Below are positions 15,663 to 24,511 of a DNA stretch of 64,000 nucleotides, one piece after another (positions within the stretch are counted from its first letter, which is position 1; the number at the start of each line of letters is the position of its first letter). The DNA is taken from the NCBI GenBank assembly GCA_030425705.1, contig JAUHZU010000015.1, forward strand, positions 1-64,000, in the 5' to 3' direction. Position numbers and translations under genes: made by a program. The notes under the pieces were generated by a model. The model was not told the origin of the DNA and did not search any database. It worked only from the letters and a program-made list of their open reading frames with translations. The DNA comes from Phycisphaerae bacterium (GTDB lineage: Bacteria > Planctomycetota > Phycisphaerae > Phycisphaerales > Phycisphaeraceae).

Positions 15663-17081
15663 CTACCGCCGGATACAGCCCAGGTCGACGACGATCCCGC
15701 CGGGGAAGTAGGCGTCGGCGTTGAGCGTATCCCGGTCAATGAAGGTGAACACGACACAGTGGGCGTGGAGGTTGTCGGCGAAGCGGAGGTCCCCGCCGCC
15801 CGGGCCCGCCCACAGCGCATTGTCGTAGTGTTGCGCATGGAAGTGGTAGTGAGCTAGCCCCGCGTACATCGCCTCGATGCACGCGTCGGACGCGAGGTAC
15901 TCCTGGTCGTGTCGGCGAAGCATCGGCGCGTAGGCCCGGGCGACCACCGCGCCCGTCTCGGACCAGACCAGCACCCCGCCGTGCTCGGTGGTCGTGTCCT
16001 GCCGGTCGCGCTCGGCCTGATCAAAGAGCGAGGCGACGAGCGCGGGGTCGGCCAACGCATCGAGCAGGGCATCGAGCACCAGCAGGTCGGCCCAGCTCAG
16101 CCGGTTGGCGTGGTCGGCCAGGCGGTCGGGCGTCGCACGGATATTCGCGCTGCCGATGTCGCCCGCCCCACGCGAGGCGTGTTGTGCGCCGCGTAGTCGT
16201 TGTTGCAGCGCGGCGAGTTGGTCGCTGCGCATTGGCGCAATGCCGCGATGGTCCAAACGATCGATCAGGGGCAGGTGTCGCAGGGCGAGGGTCGCCGGGC
16301 CTGCCCCGTGTTTCTGGATGGTGTCAGCACGCCGCTGCCAGTCTTCGGGGGTCGATCCGGCCGAGACCGCGCGCAGCCAAGCCAGCCCCTCGCGGTCGCC
16401 GGGCAAGACATCCACAGCCGACCCTGCGGTTAGCAACAACTCTGCCAGCCCGAACGGGTCCGGGTGCTCCCCCAGCCCCGTGAGCAGGTCTTCCCGGGTC
16501 AGCCGCCGGCAGAGTACGGCCCAGGCGGCCTCGCTGAGGCGCGGGGCCGGCTCCCACGCGCCATCGCCTGCAAACACGGCCCACAGCACCCCGGTGGGTT
16601 CCGGGTCGCCGGTGATCGTCGCGATCGCCGCGCGTTCGGGCCGGTCGGTGTCGCGGTAGCGGGTCGAGGGGCGGGCCCAACTGATGACCAGGGCCGGCAC
16701 CGCGTCGGCCCGGCGTTCCAGCGAGGCACGCTCGGCCAGCAGGGTCAGCATCGGCCAGTCACTGACCGAGCGGATACGGACCGTCAGCCCCGACCAGAAG
16801 CGGTCGGCATCGTTGGCGAGCATGTGGTCCAGCGCGGCTTCCCGGACCCGCATCGGGTGGCGCGACGACGACAGCAATGCCATCAGCTCGAACACCGCGC
16901 CGTCCGGGACGAGGTAGACGGCACGAACACGTCGGCTTGCGGAAGCGTCAGGGGAGAGCGCGGTTTCGAGGGGCGCGTCGATCGGCCGGGGTTGGCAGCC
17001 GGTCAGCCCGATCAGCAGCAACAACGAGCATACGGCAGCCCGGGCAAACGGGCGTCCCGCATGCCGGCGGCTGGGTCTCAT
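15663..17081 (-). CDS. Lipoprotein of unknown function
   Basis: Protein of 472 aa with a lipoprotein signal peptide: a basic N-terminus (MRPSRRHAGRPFARAA), a hydrophobic core and lipobox LTGC, so it should be anchored in the inner or outer membrane. The body is alpha-helical and Ala/Leu/Arg-rich with no recognised domain or enzyme motif. The C-terminal 100 residues are richer in aromatics and His (AHYHFHAQHYDNALWAG) and may form a separate globular part. The ATG at 17081 overlaps the stop of the upstream gene (ATGA), so the two are translationally coupled. I do not recognise the family. Confidence 0.7.
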   Translation of the reverse strand: MRPSRRHAGRPFARAAVCSLLLLIGLTGCQPRPIDAPLETALSPDASASRRVRAVYLVPDGAVFELMALLSSSRHPMRVREAALDHMLANDADRFWSGLTVRIRSVSDWPMLTLLAERASLERRADAVPALVISWARPSTRYRDTDRPERAAIATITGDPEPTGVLWAVFAGDGAWEPAPRLSEAAWAVLCRRLTREDLLTGLGEHPDPFGLAELLLTAGSAVDVLPGDREGLAWLRAVSAGSTPEDWQRRADTIQKHGAGPATLALRHLPLIDRLDHRGIAPMRSDQLAALQQRLRGAQHASRGAGDIGSANIRATPDRLADHANRLSWADLLVLDALLDALADPALVASLFDQAERDRQDTTTEHGGVLVWSETGAVVARAYAPMLRRHDQEYLASDACIEAMYAGLAHYHFHAQHYDNALWAGPGGGDLRFADNLHAHCVVFTFIDRDTLNADAYFPGGIVVDLGCIRR

Positions 17082-17578
17082 GGCTGGCAGATGACGGCCC
17101 GCGAGCCGTCGGGGCAGTTGAAGGCGTTGACCATGATGGCCTGGCCTTCCTGGCTCTGCTCGGAGTACCACTCGCGGGTATCGAGGGTGAGGTACTGGAT
17201 GCCGACCATGCCGCCGGGGCCCATCTGCATGTCCTCGCGGGAGGGGATCTCCATGAGGTAGGCGACGAACATGCCGGCGTCTTCAAGTTCCTGCTGGGTC
17301 ATGCCTTCCTTGATCTTGCCACACTCACCACAGGCGTGGATCATGGCGCGGAAGGCGTTGGCGTTGTCTTCGAGCGGGCTCGCGGGCCGGTCGGTGGCCT
17401 TGAGCAGCATGATCTTGTCGGTGCTCAGGTCGTAGTAGACGACTTTCTGATCGCTCGCGCCGCCGCCGCCGAAGCCGAAGAGCTGGCACGAGATCAGGGT
17501 CAGGCAGATCACCAACACCAGGACCGCCCCGCCGGTGACGACGGCCGGGTTGTTGTTAAAGAACTCGCGAGCGCTCAT
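17078..17578 (-). CDS. Single-helix membrane protein of unknown function
   Basis: Protein of 166 aa. A short cytoplasmic N-terminus (MSAREFFNNNPAVVT) is followed by a membrane helix (~17-37, GAVLVLVICLTLISCQLFGF), a Gly-rich linker and a soluble domain. The domain contains a CxxC (HACGECGKI) and two further cysteines near the end (NAFNC, AVICQP), which suggests metal binding or disulfides outside the cytoplasm. I do not recognise the family. The start is supported by AAGGAAA 7-8 nt upstream. Its stop overlaps the start of the downstream lipoprotein gene, so they probably work together. Confidence 0.7.
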   Translation of the reverse strand: MSAREFFNNNPAVVTGGAVLVLVICLTLISCQLFGFGGGGASDQKVVYYDLSTDKIMLLKATDRPASPLEDNANAFRAMIHACGECGKIKEGMTQQELEDAGMFVAYLMEIPSREDMQMGPGGMVGIQYLTLDTREWYSEQSQEGQAIMVNAFNCPDGSRAVICQP

Positions 17579-17732
17579 GAGAGTTTCCTTGAATGATCGG
17601 CGGGCCGGCGAACCGGCTGCCCCATGGCTTGAGATGATGCGAATCGGACCACGCGGTAAGTCAGAAGGATTAGCATACCGTGGATCGGCCGGCCGCTCAA
17701 TCCGCAGTCCGTGACTCAAGAGGCGGGGGCAT

Positions 17733-18899
17733 TTACGGGCCGGCCCAGCGGTACTCCAACTGGACCGCCGCAGTTTCACCAAGCAGCTGACGCAGGTCTT
17801 CGGCGGTGATCTGGCTCAGATCGACGCCATCCTCGCCATGCTCGAGGCCGAGGAACTGTTGGAGCTTGCTCGGCACGGGCTCGTGCATCACCGTGACTTC
17901 CGGCTCGCCGGTGATGCCCGCCTGCTGCGCGGCGTAGGCGATCGCCTCGTCCAGGTAGCCGATCGCGTCGACCAGCTTCGCGTCCAGCGCTTCCTCGCCG
18001 ATGAAGATCTTGCCCGTAGCAGCGGCGCGCAGGTCCTCCTCGGTGATCGAGGCGTCCATGCTCGTCCGCCCGTCCTTGACGACGGTGAAGAATGTTTCGT
18101 AGGCATCGTTGACCAGGTTGCCCAGCACGGCGACGGCCTCGCTGCCCTCCTCGGTGAGGTTGCCTTCCTCGTCGTACCACTCGACGAAGAGGTTGTTGGC
18201 GTCGTCCTTCTCCGGCGAGTTGTTGGCGATGACCATGTTCATCTCGACGCCATACATCTCGATCAGCCCGCCGAACGCGGGGACCTGGGCGAGCACGCCG
18301 ATGCTGCCGGTGATGCCGGTGCGTTCGTGGAAGATGTAGTCGCAGGGCATGGCGATGTAGTAGCCGCCGGAGGCCGCGACGCCGCCGAAGCTCGCGACAA
18401 CCGGGACGTCCGGGTTGGCCGCGCGGAAGTTCTTGATGTAGTGCCAGATCTGGTCGGAAGCGGTGACGCCCCCGCCGCCGGACTCGACACGGAGGACGAC
18501 CGCCTTGGGCGGGTTGGCTTCGAGCCGGGCAAACGCGAGCCGGCAGTACTCGGCGGTCGGCCCGTCGATGGTGCCCGACACGACCACAACGGCGACGCGG
18601 TCTTCGGATTGCGGGTCGCGCAGCTCGGGCCTGTACGCTGTCTCCTGCGGGCCGGTCGCCGTGAGCACGTTGGCGATGGTCTTCAGCGGTCCCCGGAAGT
18701 AGACGTTGAGCGTCACCGACACCAGCAGCAGCACGAACAGGATGTAGATCAGGACCTTGGAGGCGCCGCCCGAGGCGCTGGGCTGCTGTACATAGACGGC
18801 GGGGATGTAGCCGGGTGGCGGGGGCGGCGCGCTGGACGTGCCGGCCGGGTTGATCGGTGGGCGTGGGCTGCCGGGCGTGTTGGGGGCGTCTTCGCTCAT
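17733..18899 (-). CDS. sppA: Signal peptide peptidase SppA, S49 family
   Basis: Membrane-bound serine protease of 388 aa that degrades cleaved signal peptides. A Pro-rich cytoplasmic N-terminus (residues 1-40) precedes one membrane helix (~50-68, LIYILFVLLLVSVTLNVYF). The S49 domain covers ~100-340: the nucleophile Ser is in GGVAASGGYYIAMPCDY, followed by TGITGSIGV, and the general-base Lys fits FTVVKDGRTSMD, which precedes GKIFIGEEALDAKLVDAIG. With one S49 domain it is the short, Bacillus-type form rather than the tandem E. coli form. AGGAG lies 8 nt before the ATG. The gene diverges from larC across 123 bp. Confidence 0.92.
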   Translation of the reverse strand: MSEDAPNTPGSPRPPINPAGTSSAPPPPPGYIPAVYVQQPSASGGASKVLIYILFVLLLVSVTLNVYFRGPLKTIANVLTATGPQETAYRPELRDPQSEDRVAVVVVSGTIDGPTAEYCRLAFARLEANPPKAVVLRVESGGGGVTASDQIWHYIKNFRAANPDVPVVASFGGVAASGGYYIAMPCDYIFHERTGITGSIGVLAQVPAFGGLIEMYGVEMNMVIANNSPEKDDANNLFVEWYDEEGNLTEEGSEAVAVLGNLVNDAYETFFTVVKDGRTSMDASITEEDLRAAATGKIFIGEEALDAKLVDAIGYLDEAIAYAAQQAGITGEPEVTVMHEPVPSKLQQFLGLEHGEDGVDLSQITAEDLRQLLGETAAVQLEYRWAGP

Positions 18900-19008
18900 C
18901 GCGGTCTCCTGTGTCGGATGGTCCGATATCGCGCGGCGGTCGAGGTCCGTTGCCGCGCGACAGGCGGCGGGGTTGTGGCGGTGGATGGTCGGGTCCACGG
19001 CGTGTGGG

Positions 19009-19014
19009 TATGAT
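19009..19014 (+). promoter_or_regulatory. -10 element TATGAT before larC, likely leaderless
   Basis: TATGAT ends 8 nt before the larC ATG and no ribosome-binding sequence lies between them. This puts the transcription start at about the start codon. No convincing -35 is visible. Confidence 0.4.
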
Positions 19015-19022
19015 CGGCCGTC

Positions 19023-19958
19023 ATGGCGATCCATCTGCACATCGACCCGTTCAGCGGCGTGGCCGGCGATATGTTCCTCGGTGCCCTGATCGATCTCGGG
19101 GCCGACCCGGACGCGGTCCGCGCGGCGCTCGCGAAGCTGCCGGTCGAGCGGCCGTACACCCTCGAAACCCGGCGGGTCCAGAAGCTCGGCATCGGCGGCG
19201 TGGACCTGAAGGTCGTGCTCGGCGATCACCCGCCGGAGTCTAAAGACGTCAAAGGGCACCACCGCCACGACCACGGCGAACACACGCACGACCACCCGCA
19301 CCCCCACGATCACAGCCATGCGCATGGCCACTCGCACGGCCACGACCATCACCACGAACACGGCACACATACCCACACCCACGAACACCATCACCACACC
19401 GGCTACCGGGAGATCATGGCGATGGTCGAGGTGTTGGATACCACCGCGCGCGGCCGGGAGCGCGCGGGCCGGGTCGTGACACGCCTCGCGGAGGCGGAGT
19501 CCCGGGTGCACGGCGTGCCGATGGCGTCGATCCACTTCCATGAGGTCGGCGCTGTGGATTCGATCGTCGACATGCTCGGCTCGGTCGTGGCGTTGGAGCT
19601 GTTGGATGTCGAGACGGTCTCGTGCGGACCGCTTCCGCTCAGCCGGGGGATGGTGCGTTGTGAGCACGGGCTGATGCCGGTACCCGCGCCGGCGACGGCG
19701 TACCTGCTGGAGGGCCTGCCCACGTTTGGCGTGGACCGCGTAGGAGAACTGGTCACACCGACGGGGGCGGCATTGATCGCGGCATTGAGTGATCGGTTCG
19801 GCCCGGCCCCGCCGATGACCCTCCGGGGCGTGGGCTACGGCGCGGGCGACCGCGACGACCCCGACGTGCCTAACCTGCTCCGCCTGATGCTGGGCGAGAC
19901 CACCGCCGCTGGGGATCTGGGGCCGGTGGTCATGCCGGCCCAGCCCGTCGGTGCCTGA
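19023..19958 (+). CDS. larC: LarC1-only nickel-pincer cofactor biosynthesis protein with long His-rich insert
   Basis: Protein of 311 aa matching the N-terminal part of LarC, which inserts nickel into the pincer nucleotide cofactor of lactate racemase-type enzymes. Seen: HIDPFSGVAGDMFLGALIDLG, IHFHEVGAVDSIVDM, CGPLPLSRGM, HGLMPVPAPATAYLLEG, GELVTPTGAALIAAL, and GVGYGAGDRDDPDVPNLLRLMLGE. A His-rich insert at residues 79-125 contains 26 His in 47 residues, a plausible nickel store. The protein ends ~20 residues after RLMLGE, where typical LarC continues with a CTP-binding LarC2 domain (usual total ~400 aa); no LarC2 sequence is found in any frame downstream. Whether it is fully functional is therefore open. 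No other lar genes are in the window. Confidence 0.88.
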   Translation: MAIHLHIDPFSGVAGDMFLGALIDLGADPDAVRAALAKLPVERPYTLETRRVQKLGIGGVDLKVVLGDHPPESKDVKGHHRHDHGEHTHDHPHPHDHSHAHGHSHGHDHHHEHGTHTHTHEHHHHTGYREIMAMVEVLDTTARGRERAGRVVTRLAEAESRVHGVPMASIHFHEVGAVDSIVDMLGSVVALELLDVETVSCGPLPLSRGMVRCEHGLMPVPAPATAYLLEGLPTFGVDRVGELVTPTGAALIAALSDRFGPAPPMTLRGVGYGAGDRDDPDVPNLLRLMLGETTAAGDLGPVVMPAQPVGA

Positions 19959-19976
19959 TCTGTACCCGCCTTCTGC

Positions 19977-20948
19977 ATGAGGACCGGATTGAAAGCCGCG
20001 ATCGCGATTTCGAGTCTCATTGTGGTCGTGGTCGTCGGCCTGCTGGTGCTCCAGCGCCGCGACCAAGCCGATCAGCCCACGGACGCGAGCACCGACGCGG
20101 TGCTCGAGCGTGTGGCGTTGGCGGACGATCTGCCGGTGCTGTTCGAGCCGGACGGGGAACATGGAGCGCGACCGTCGCAGTCGTTCGCGGCATTGCTGGA
20201 GACCTGCGACCGGGTCGGCCCGGTGCTCACCGGCGGTGCCGAGGAAGAACGGGCCGAGGCCTCCGCGGAACTGGCGGAAACATTGGCCGATTCGTTATCG
20301 ATGGGGGCATACAAGGACGGCTTTATCGACGAGCGGATCGACGCCTCGGGTGTCTTCGCGGACCCGCTGCGTCGGCAGTTCCGGCAGCTGTCGATCGCGC
20401 TGGAGACGCACACGACCCGGCTGATCGGCGAGGGCCGGGCAGAGGAGGCACGCGTGTTTGCCGGCTCCGGGTTCGAGCTGGGCCGGCGTGTGTTTGTGCA
20501 GAACGTCCGCCTGCGTGGCAGGCAACGCGGGCTGGGCCTGATGCGGGCGGGGCTCGGCCAATGGCTCCAGGTGACCCATGCGATGCGCGACGCGGGCACG
20601 CTGACCGAGGCGGAGGCACAGGCCGTCGCGGACGATGTCCGGCGATGGGAGGAGGCGATTGCCGCGATCGAGTCGGCGTGGAACACCAAGCTACAGACGA
20701 TCTCTTCCGCGAAGCCCAACGTCGCGGACCTGGTGCGTGTGGCAGAGCTGGACGGCGACCGCTCGTTCCGGGTGTTCGCGACGCACCAACTCGGGTTTGC
20801 ACGTTACGAGCGGGGCGAGCCGGCGAACCAGGCCTTGCTCGCCGACGCGATCAGCCGTGCCCGTGAAAGCGACGACCCACTGATCCGTGCGGCGGGTGAA
20901 GCGGCGGCCGCGATGACCCGCGAGCAGTTCCACACACGCGAACGCTAG
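19977..20948 (+). CDS. Single-pass membrane protein of unknown function
   Basis: Protein of 323 aa with a short N-terminus and one membrane helix (residues ~7-26, AAIAISSLIVVVVVGLLVLQ). The remaining ~290 residues are helical and Ala/Glu/Arg-rich, without a recognised domain or catalytic motif. The pattern suggests a membrane-anchored helical periplasmic or cytoplasmic domain. It starts 19 bp after larC on the same strand, so the two may be cotranscribed, but no functional link is evident. It ends just before a TAGAAT (20950) that may belong to the downstream M48 gene. Confidence 0.65.
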   Translation: MRTGLKAAIAISSLIVVVVVGLLVLQRRDQADQPTDASTDAVLERVALADDLPVLFEPDGEHGARPSQSFAALLETCDRVGPVLTGGAEEERAEASAELAETLADSLSMGAYKDGFIDERIDASGVFADPLRRQFRQLSIALETHTTRLIGEGRAEEARVFAGSGFELGRRVFVQNVRLRGRQRGLGLMRAGLGQWLQVTHAMRDAGTLTEAEAQAVADDVRRWEEAIAAIESAWNTKLQTISSAKPNVADLVRVAELDGDRSFRVFATHQLGFARYERGEPANQALLADAISRARESDDPLIRAAGEAAAAMTREQFHTRER

Positions 20949-21018
20949 CTAGAATCGTGGTGGATCGCCCGCCCCGTTCCCGATTCCCTGGACCGCCCCA
21001 CCGCCCGGACGCCGCGAC

Positions 21019-22596
21019 ATGCACCTGCTGCTGATTGGGCTCTTCCTCGGGGTCTTCCTCCACGACCTCACCGCGACCGCGATGGTGCAGGACGGCACGG
21101 GTGTCTGGCGGCAGGCCGAGGCGCTGCCCGCGGATGCCTGGCCCGGGCTCGGCCTGCTGCCGGTCGTCGGCATCGTGCTGCTGCCCAAGATCGTGCTGCT
21201 GCTGGGCTATGCGCTGCTCTGCCGGATCGCGCTGCGTCGGCTCGGCACCCCCAGCGGTGCGGCGTGGATGCGAAGGGTCGAGCAGCTCACCACGCTGCTG
21301 CCGATGACGCTGCTCGTGCTCTACATGGCCGACCTCGGGGCGGGGGCGCTCCGCTGGGCGCGCGTGCCGTTCCGGCACACGGTGCTGGTCGACGAACTGA
21401 TCGTGATGCTCCCGACGCTGCTGGCCCTGGTCGCGGGCTGGCTGGTCTTTTTCCCGCTGGACCGCCGGATGAGGGAGTCGGCGATGATCGGCCGGATCGA
21501 CCGCGGGCTGCCGATCTACACCCCGCCGACACGCGGCCAGTACCTGCTCGCCCAGCTCCGGCATCAGGTGGCGCTGTTGTTTGTTCCGCTAGTCATGATC
21601 GCGGCGTGGTCCGAGTCGGTCACGCTTCTGGGCCCGGACGGGCGCGGTGTGTTCACGGCGACGCAGGCGATGCTGCTTGTCCCGGCCGGGGCGCTCGCGG
21701 TGTTCTCGTTCGCGCCGCTGATCATTCGGCACGTGTGGGACACCGCGCCGCTGCCAGAGGGTGAGATCCGCCGGGTGATGGCGGACCTGTGCAGGCAGCA
21801 CCGAGTCGGCGTGCGCGAGCTGTTGGTCTGGCGGACGTACGGGGTGCTGGTTAACGCCGCGGTGATGGGCCTGGTCGCGCCGCTCCGGTACATCCTGCTC
21901 TCCGACGCGCTGCTGGACCAGATGCGCCGGCGCGAGGTCGAGGCGGTGATGGCCCATGAGATCGCGCACGTCCGCAAGCACCACATGTTCTGGCTCCTGC
22001 TGGTGATGGTCGCGACACTGGGCCTGGGCGAGCAGGCCGGGCAGGCCGCGCTGCTGGCCGTCGATACGGCGCTGATCCGCAACGGGCCAGTGGAGCTTAT
22101 GGGGATGGATGCACAGTCGCTGGTGCGCGATGAGCGGGTCGCGGTGACCGTGGTCTCGGCGGTGAGTCTGCTGCTCGCGCTGCTCGTGTTTGGCTGGGTC
22201 TCACGTCGGGCCGAACGTCAGGCGGATGTCTTCGCCGCCCGGCACCTCGCCCAGACCGCGGATGAGCCCGCGCGGGACGCCGCCGGCCGGGTGGTCTTTA
22301 CCCACCAGGCCAGCGGGGCGATGATCGGTGCGCTGCAGCGTGTCGCCGCACTCAACCACATCCCCACCAAGCGCAAGATGTGGCGGCACGGCTCGATCCG
22401 CTGGCGGCAGGACCACCTGCGCTCCCTCAACGGCAGGCCCGTGGACGACGCGGATGTCGACCGCGTGTTTGCGCGGGTCAAGTTCGCGGCGGTCGCGGCG
22501 GTCGTCGCGCTCGGCGTGCTCTACACCCGCCAGTGGGTGGACCAGCCCGAAGCGATCCTGGTGCATGTCTACCACACGGTCACCGCCCGGCTCTGA
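21019..22596 (+). CDS. Polytopic M48-family zinc metallopeptidase
   Basis: Membrane protease of 525 aa. Five or so hydrophobic segments fill residues 1-240. The catalytic domain follows with the zinc motif H313-E-I-A-H in VEAVMAHEIAHVRKHHMFW and the downstream zinc-ligand Glu candidate in SRRAERQADVFAARH. A further helix pair lies at ~370-395 and a final helix at ~490-508. HtpX/Ste24-like M48 enzymes degrade membrane proteins or process lipidated substrates. The unusually long polytopic N-terminal half sets this protein apart from HtpX (~290 aa). It lies 20 bp upstream of dapF on the same strand. Confidence 0.85.
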   Translation: MHLLLIGLFLGVFLHDLTATAMVQDGTGVWRQAEALPADAWPGLGLLPVVGIVLLPKIVLLLGYALLCRIALRRLGTPSGAAWMRRVEQLTTLLPMTLLVLYMADLGAGALRWARVPFRHTVLVDELIVMLPTLLALVAGWLVFFPLDRRMRESAMIGRIDRGLPIYTPPTRGQYLLAQLRHQVALLFVPLVMIAAWSESVTLLGPDGRGVFTATQAMLLVPAGALAVFSFAPLIIRHVWDTAPLPEGEIRRVMADLCRQHRVGVRELLVWRTYGVLVNAAVMGLVAPLRYILLSDALLDQMRRREVEAVMAHEIAHVRKHHMFWLLLVMVATLGLGEQAGQAALLAVDTALIRNGPVELMGMDAQSLVRDERVAVTVVSAVSLLLALLVFGWVSRRAERQADVFAARHLAQTADEPARDAAGRVVFTHQASGAMIGALQRVAALNHIPTKRKMWRHGSIRWRQDHLRSLNGRPVDDADVDRVFARVKFAAVAAVVALGVLYTRQWVDQPEAILVHVYHTVTARL

Positions 22597-22616
22597 CGCC
22601 GGGCTTTGGAGTGCTT

Positions 22617-23510
22617 ATGCGATTCGTCAAGATGACCGGCCTGGGTAACGACTACGTCTACGTCGACGGTTTCAGCCAGCAGGTCCGCAACCCCTCGGCG
22701 CTGGCGGTCCGGGTCGCTAACCGCAACTTCGGTATCGGCAGCGACGGGCTCATCCTCGTCCTCCCCGCCGAGGAAGGCGTAGAGGCGCACGCCCGGATGC
22801 GCATGTTCAACGCTGATGGCAGCGAAGGCGCGATGTGCGGCAACGGTATCCGCTGCCTCTGCAAGATGGTCCACGACCACCGGCTCGGCCCTGACCCGGA
22901 CGCGAACCCGCTCAGGGTCCAGACCCCCGCCGGCGTGATGACCCTGGACTACAAACTCGACGAACACGGAAAGGTCCAGACGGTCCGGGTCGACATGGGC
23001 CCGCCGATCGTGGAGCCCGAGGAAGTGCCGGTCGATCCCGAGCTGCTGGTCGCGACGGACCAGCCCCAGACCTTCAAGCTCAACGCGCCCGGCACGACCG
23101 AGCGGTTCAACGCGACGTTTGTCGGCATCGGCAACCCCAACGCGGTGATTTATCGCGACCACGTTGGCGAGGACAACCGCGACCAGTTGCTGGCCTGGGG
23201 CAAAGCACTCGAGCACCACGAGGCGTTCCCCAAGCGAATGAACATCCACTTTGTCGAGGTGGTGTCCGAGGACACGGTCCGGGTTGTGCATTGGGAACGC
23301 GGCAGCGGGCCGACACTGGCCTGCGGCACCGGCGCGAGCGCGGTCTGCGTGGCCGGTGTACTCACGAGCAAGACCGGGCGAACGATCACCGCCAAGCTGC
23401 CCGGCGGGGACCTGCAGCTACACTGGGCCGAGTCGATGAAAACCCACGGCGGGCACGTCTTCATGACCGGCCCGGCAACCGAGGTGTTCACGGGAGAGTG
23501 GCCGGACTAA
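22617..23510 (+). CDS. dapF: Diaminopimelate epimerase
   Basis: Pyridoxal-independent epimerase of 297 aa that interconverts LL- and meso-diaminopimelate for lysine and peptidoglycan synthesis. The N-terminus MRFVKMTGLGNDYVYVD is canonical. The two catalytic cysteines are Cys74 (EGAMCGNGIRCL) and Cys236 (LACGTGASAVCVAG). The substrate-binding signatures FNADGSEGAMCGNG and GSGPTLACGTGA are intact. GGAG lies 7-8 nt before the ATG. A functional dapF implies DAP-type peptidoglycan or lysine synthesis in this organism. Its stop overlaps by 4 nt the stop region of a convergent small membrane protein gene. Confidence 0.96.
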   Translation: MRFVKMTGLGNDYVYVDGFSQQVRNPSALAVRVANRNFGIGSDGLILVLPAEEGVEAHARMRMFNADGSEGAMCGNGIRCLCKMVHDHRLGPDPDANPLRVQTPAGVMTLDYKLDEHGKVQTVRVDMGPPIVEPEEVPVDPELLVATDQPQTFKLNAPGTTERFNATFVGIGNPNAVIYRDHVGEDNRDQLLAWGKALEHHEAFPKRMNIHFVEVVSEDTVRVVHWERGSGPTLACGTGASAVCVAGVLTSKTGRTITAKLPGGDLQLHWAESMKTHGGHVFMTGPATEVFTGEWPD

Positions 23511-23791
23511 CCGATGTTGCGGGCTTTACGCGCGGCACGTACCCAGCCCAAGACCATCAGCACGATCCCGCTAATCAGGGTCGAGGCGACCATGCCCGCG
23601 ACCGCGCCGATCGCTGTTCCGATCGGAAAATCGAACAACGTCCCGATCCCCGCCCCAAGCAGCAGCCCGCCGATGACACAGACCGCCTGTATCAGGTTGT
23701 CTTTCCACCGTAGCGACGGCCCAGCAACGGTCTCGGCAACGGTGTTGTACGCCTCTAAGGCATCGTGTTTCGAGTGTGGTTTGTGCGTCAT
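23507..23791 (-). CDS. Small two-helix membrane protein
   Basis: Protein of 94 aa with a polar, His/Lys-containing N-terminus (MTHKPHSKHDALEAYN) and two glycine-rich membrane helices (~residues 33-52, VCVIGGLLLGAGIGTL; ~58-83, GTAIGAVAGMVASTLISGIVLMVLG), ending in a basic tail. Glycine-zipper helices of this kind occur in AtpI-like and other small membrane proteins; the function is not assignable. It is the last gene of a minus-strand group that starts with the PilZ-DnaJ gene, 19 bp after the lipoprotein gene, and overlaps dapF tail-to-tail. Confidence 0.65.
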   Translation of the reverse strand: MTHKPHSKHDALEAYNTVAETVAGPSLRWKDNLIQAVCVIGGLLLGAGIGTLFDFPIGTAIGAVAGMVASTLISGIVLMVLGWVRAARKARNIG

Positions 23792-23810
23792 GGACGGCCC
23801 CCGTGTGGCA

Positions 23811-24476
23811 TTACTCGCCGATTCGGCGGGCCGTAAAGTTACGGTACGCCGCGTGGGTCTGGAAGCAGCACAGACCCAGCGGGGCCGTGTCCAGCACCTC
23901 GCCCCGCAGCGAGAACTTCGAGAAGTCCGCACGCAGCAGGTCGATGACCTGATCGTCGTCGATCCAGACCCCGATCGTCTCGGCGGTGACCACGACGCGC
24001 ACCGCGTACCACCGGTCCTGGTCGAACTTCATGAGCTGTGTCGTGGGGTTCATCGACGCGTCGGCGTGGTCCAACGAAGATAGCCCGACCAGCGAGCCGC
24101 CCCACCCACCCATGATGAGCGTGACCTCGCCGTCGGTGCCGACAGGGAAGGTGAAGCCGACGAAGAAGTCCATCCCCTGGATGCGCTGGGCCTCGAACGC
24201 GACCTCATAGTCTTCCAGGCTTGGCCCGAGCAGCTCCGCGACGTCGCCGCTGTAGCGGACGCCGGTGAGCGGGCCGCCCATATCCAGGTGCAGCTCGTCA
24301 CCCTCAACGAAGACCTCGCCGTCCGCGCCGAAGACCAGCGGGTCCCAGTGTGTCATCGCCTCGTCGATGAGCTGCTGCGGCGCGTCGGGCGTCTCGACCG
24401 GCTCGGTGTGTGCACAGCCGAGCAGTGCGCAGGTCATCAGGGCCGGCAGAAGGATGAGGGGGTGGCGGTAGGTCAT
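23811..24476 (-). CDS. Lipoprotein with concanavalin-like/DUF1080-type domain
   Basis: Protein of 221 aa with a lipoprotein signal peptide (LLPALMTCALLGC) and a beta-rich domain resembling the DUF1080 (3-keto-disaccharide hydrolase)/LamG-like fold: VFVEGDELHLDMG, YEVAFEAQRIQGMDFFVGFTFP, WYAVRVVVTAETIGVWIDDDQVID, THAAYRNFTARRI. It should be envelope-anchored and may bind or act on glycans; no catalytic residues are certain. It lies 35 bp downstream of the PilZ-DnaJ gene on the same strand. Confidence 0.75.
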   Translation of the reverse strand: MTYRHPLILLPALMTCALLGCAHTEPVETPDAPQQLIDEAMTHWDPLVFGADGEVFVEGDELHLDMGGPLTGVRYSGDVAELLGPSLEDYEVAFEAQRIQGMDFFVGFTFPVGTDGEVTLIMGGWGGSLVGLSSLDHADASMNPTTQLMKFDQDRWYAVRVVVTAETIGVWIDDDQVIDLLRADFSKFSLRGEVLDTAPLGLCCFQTHAAYRNFTARRIGE

Positions 24477-24511
24477 GCGGGGATTTTAGCATCCCCACAG
24501 GTCGGCCGAAC

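Noticed and set aside
19940-19990. Programmed frameshift joining larC1 to a larC2 ORF
   Set aside because: No LarC2-like sequence occurs in any frame after larC; the next ORF is an unrelated single-helix membrane protein.
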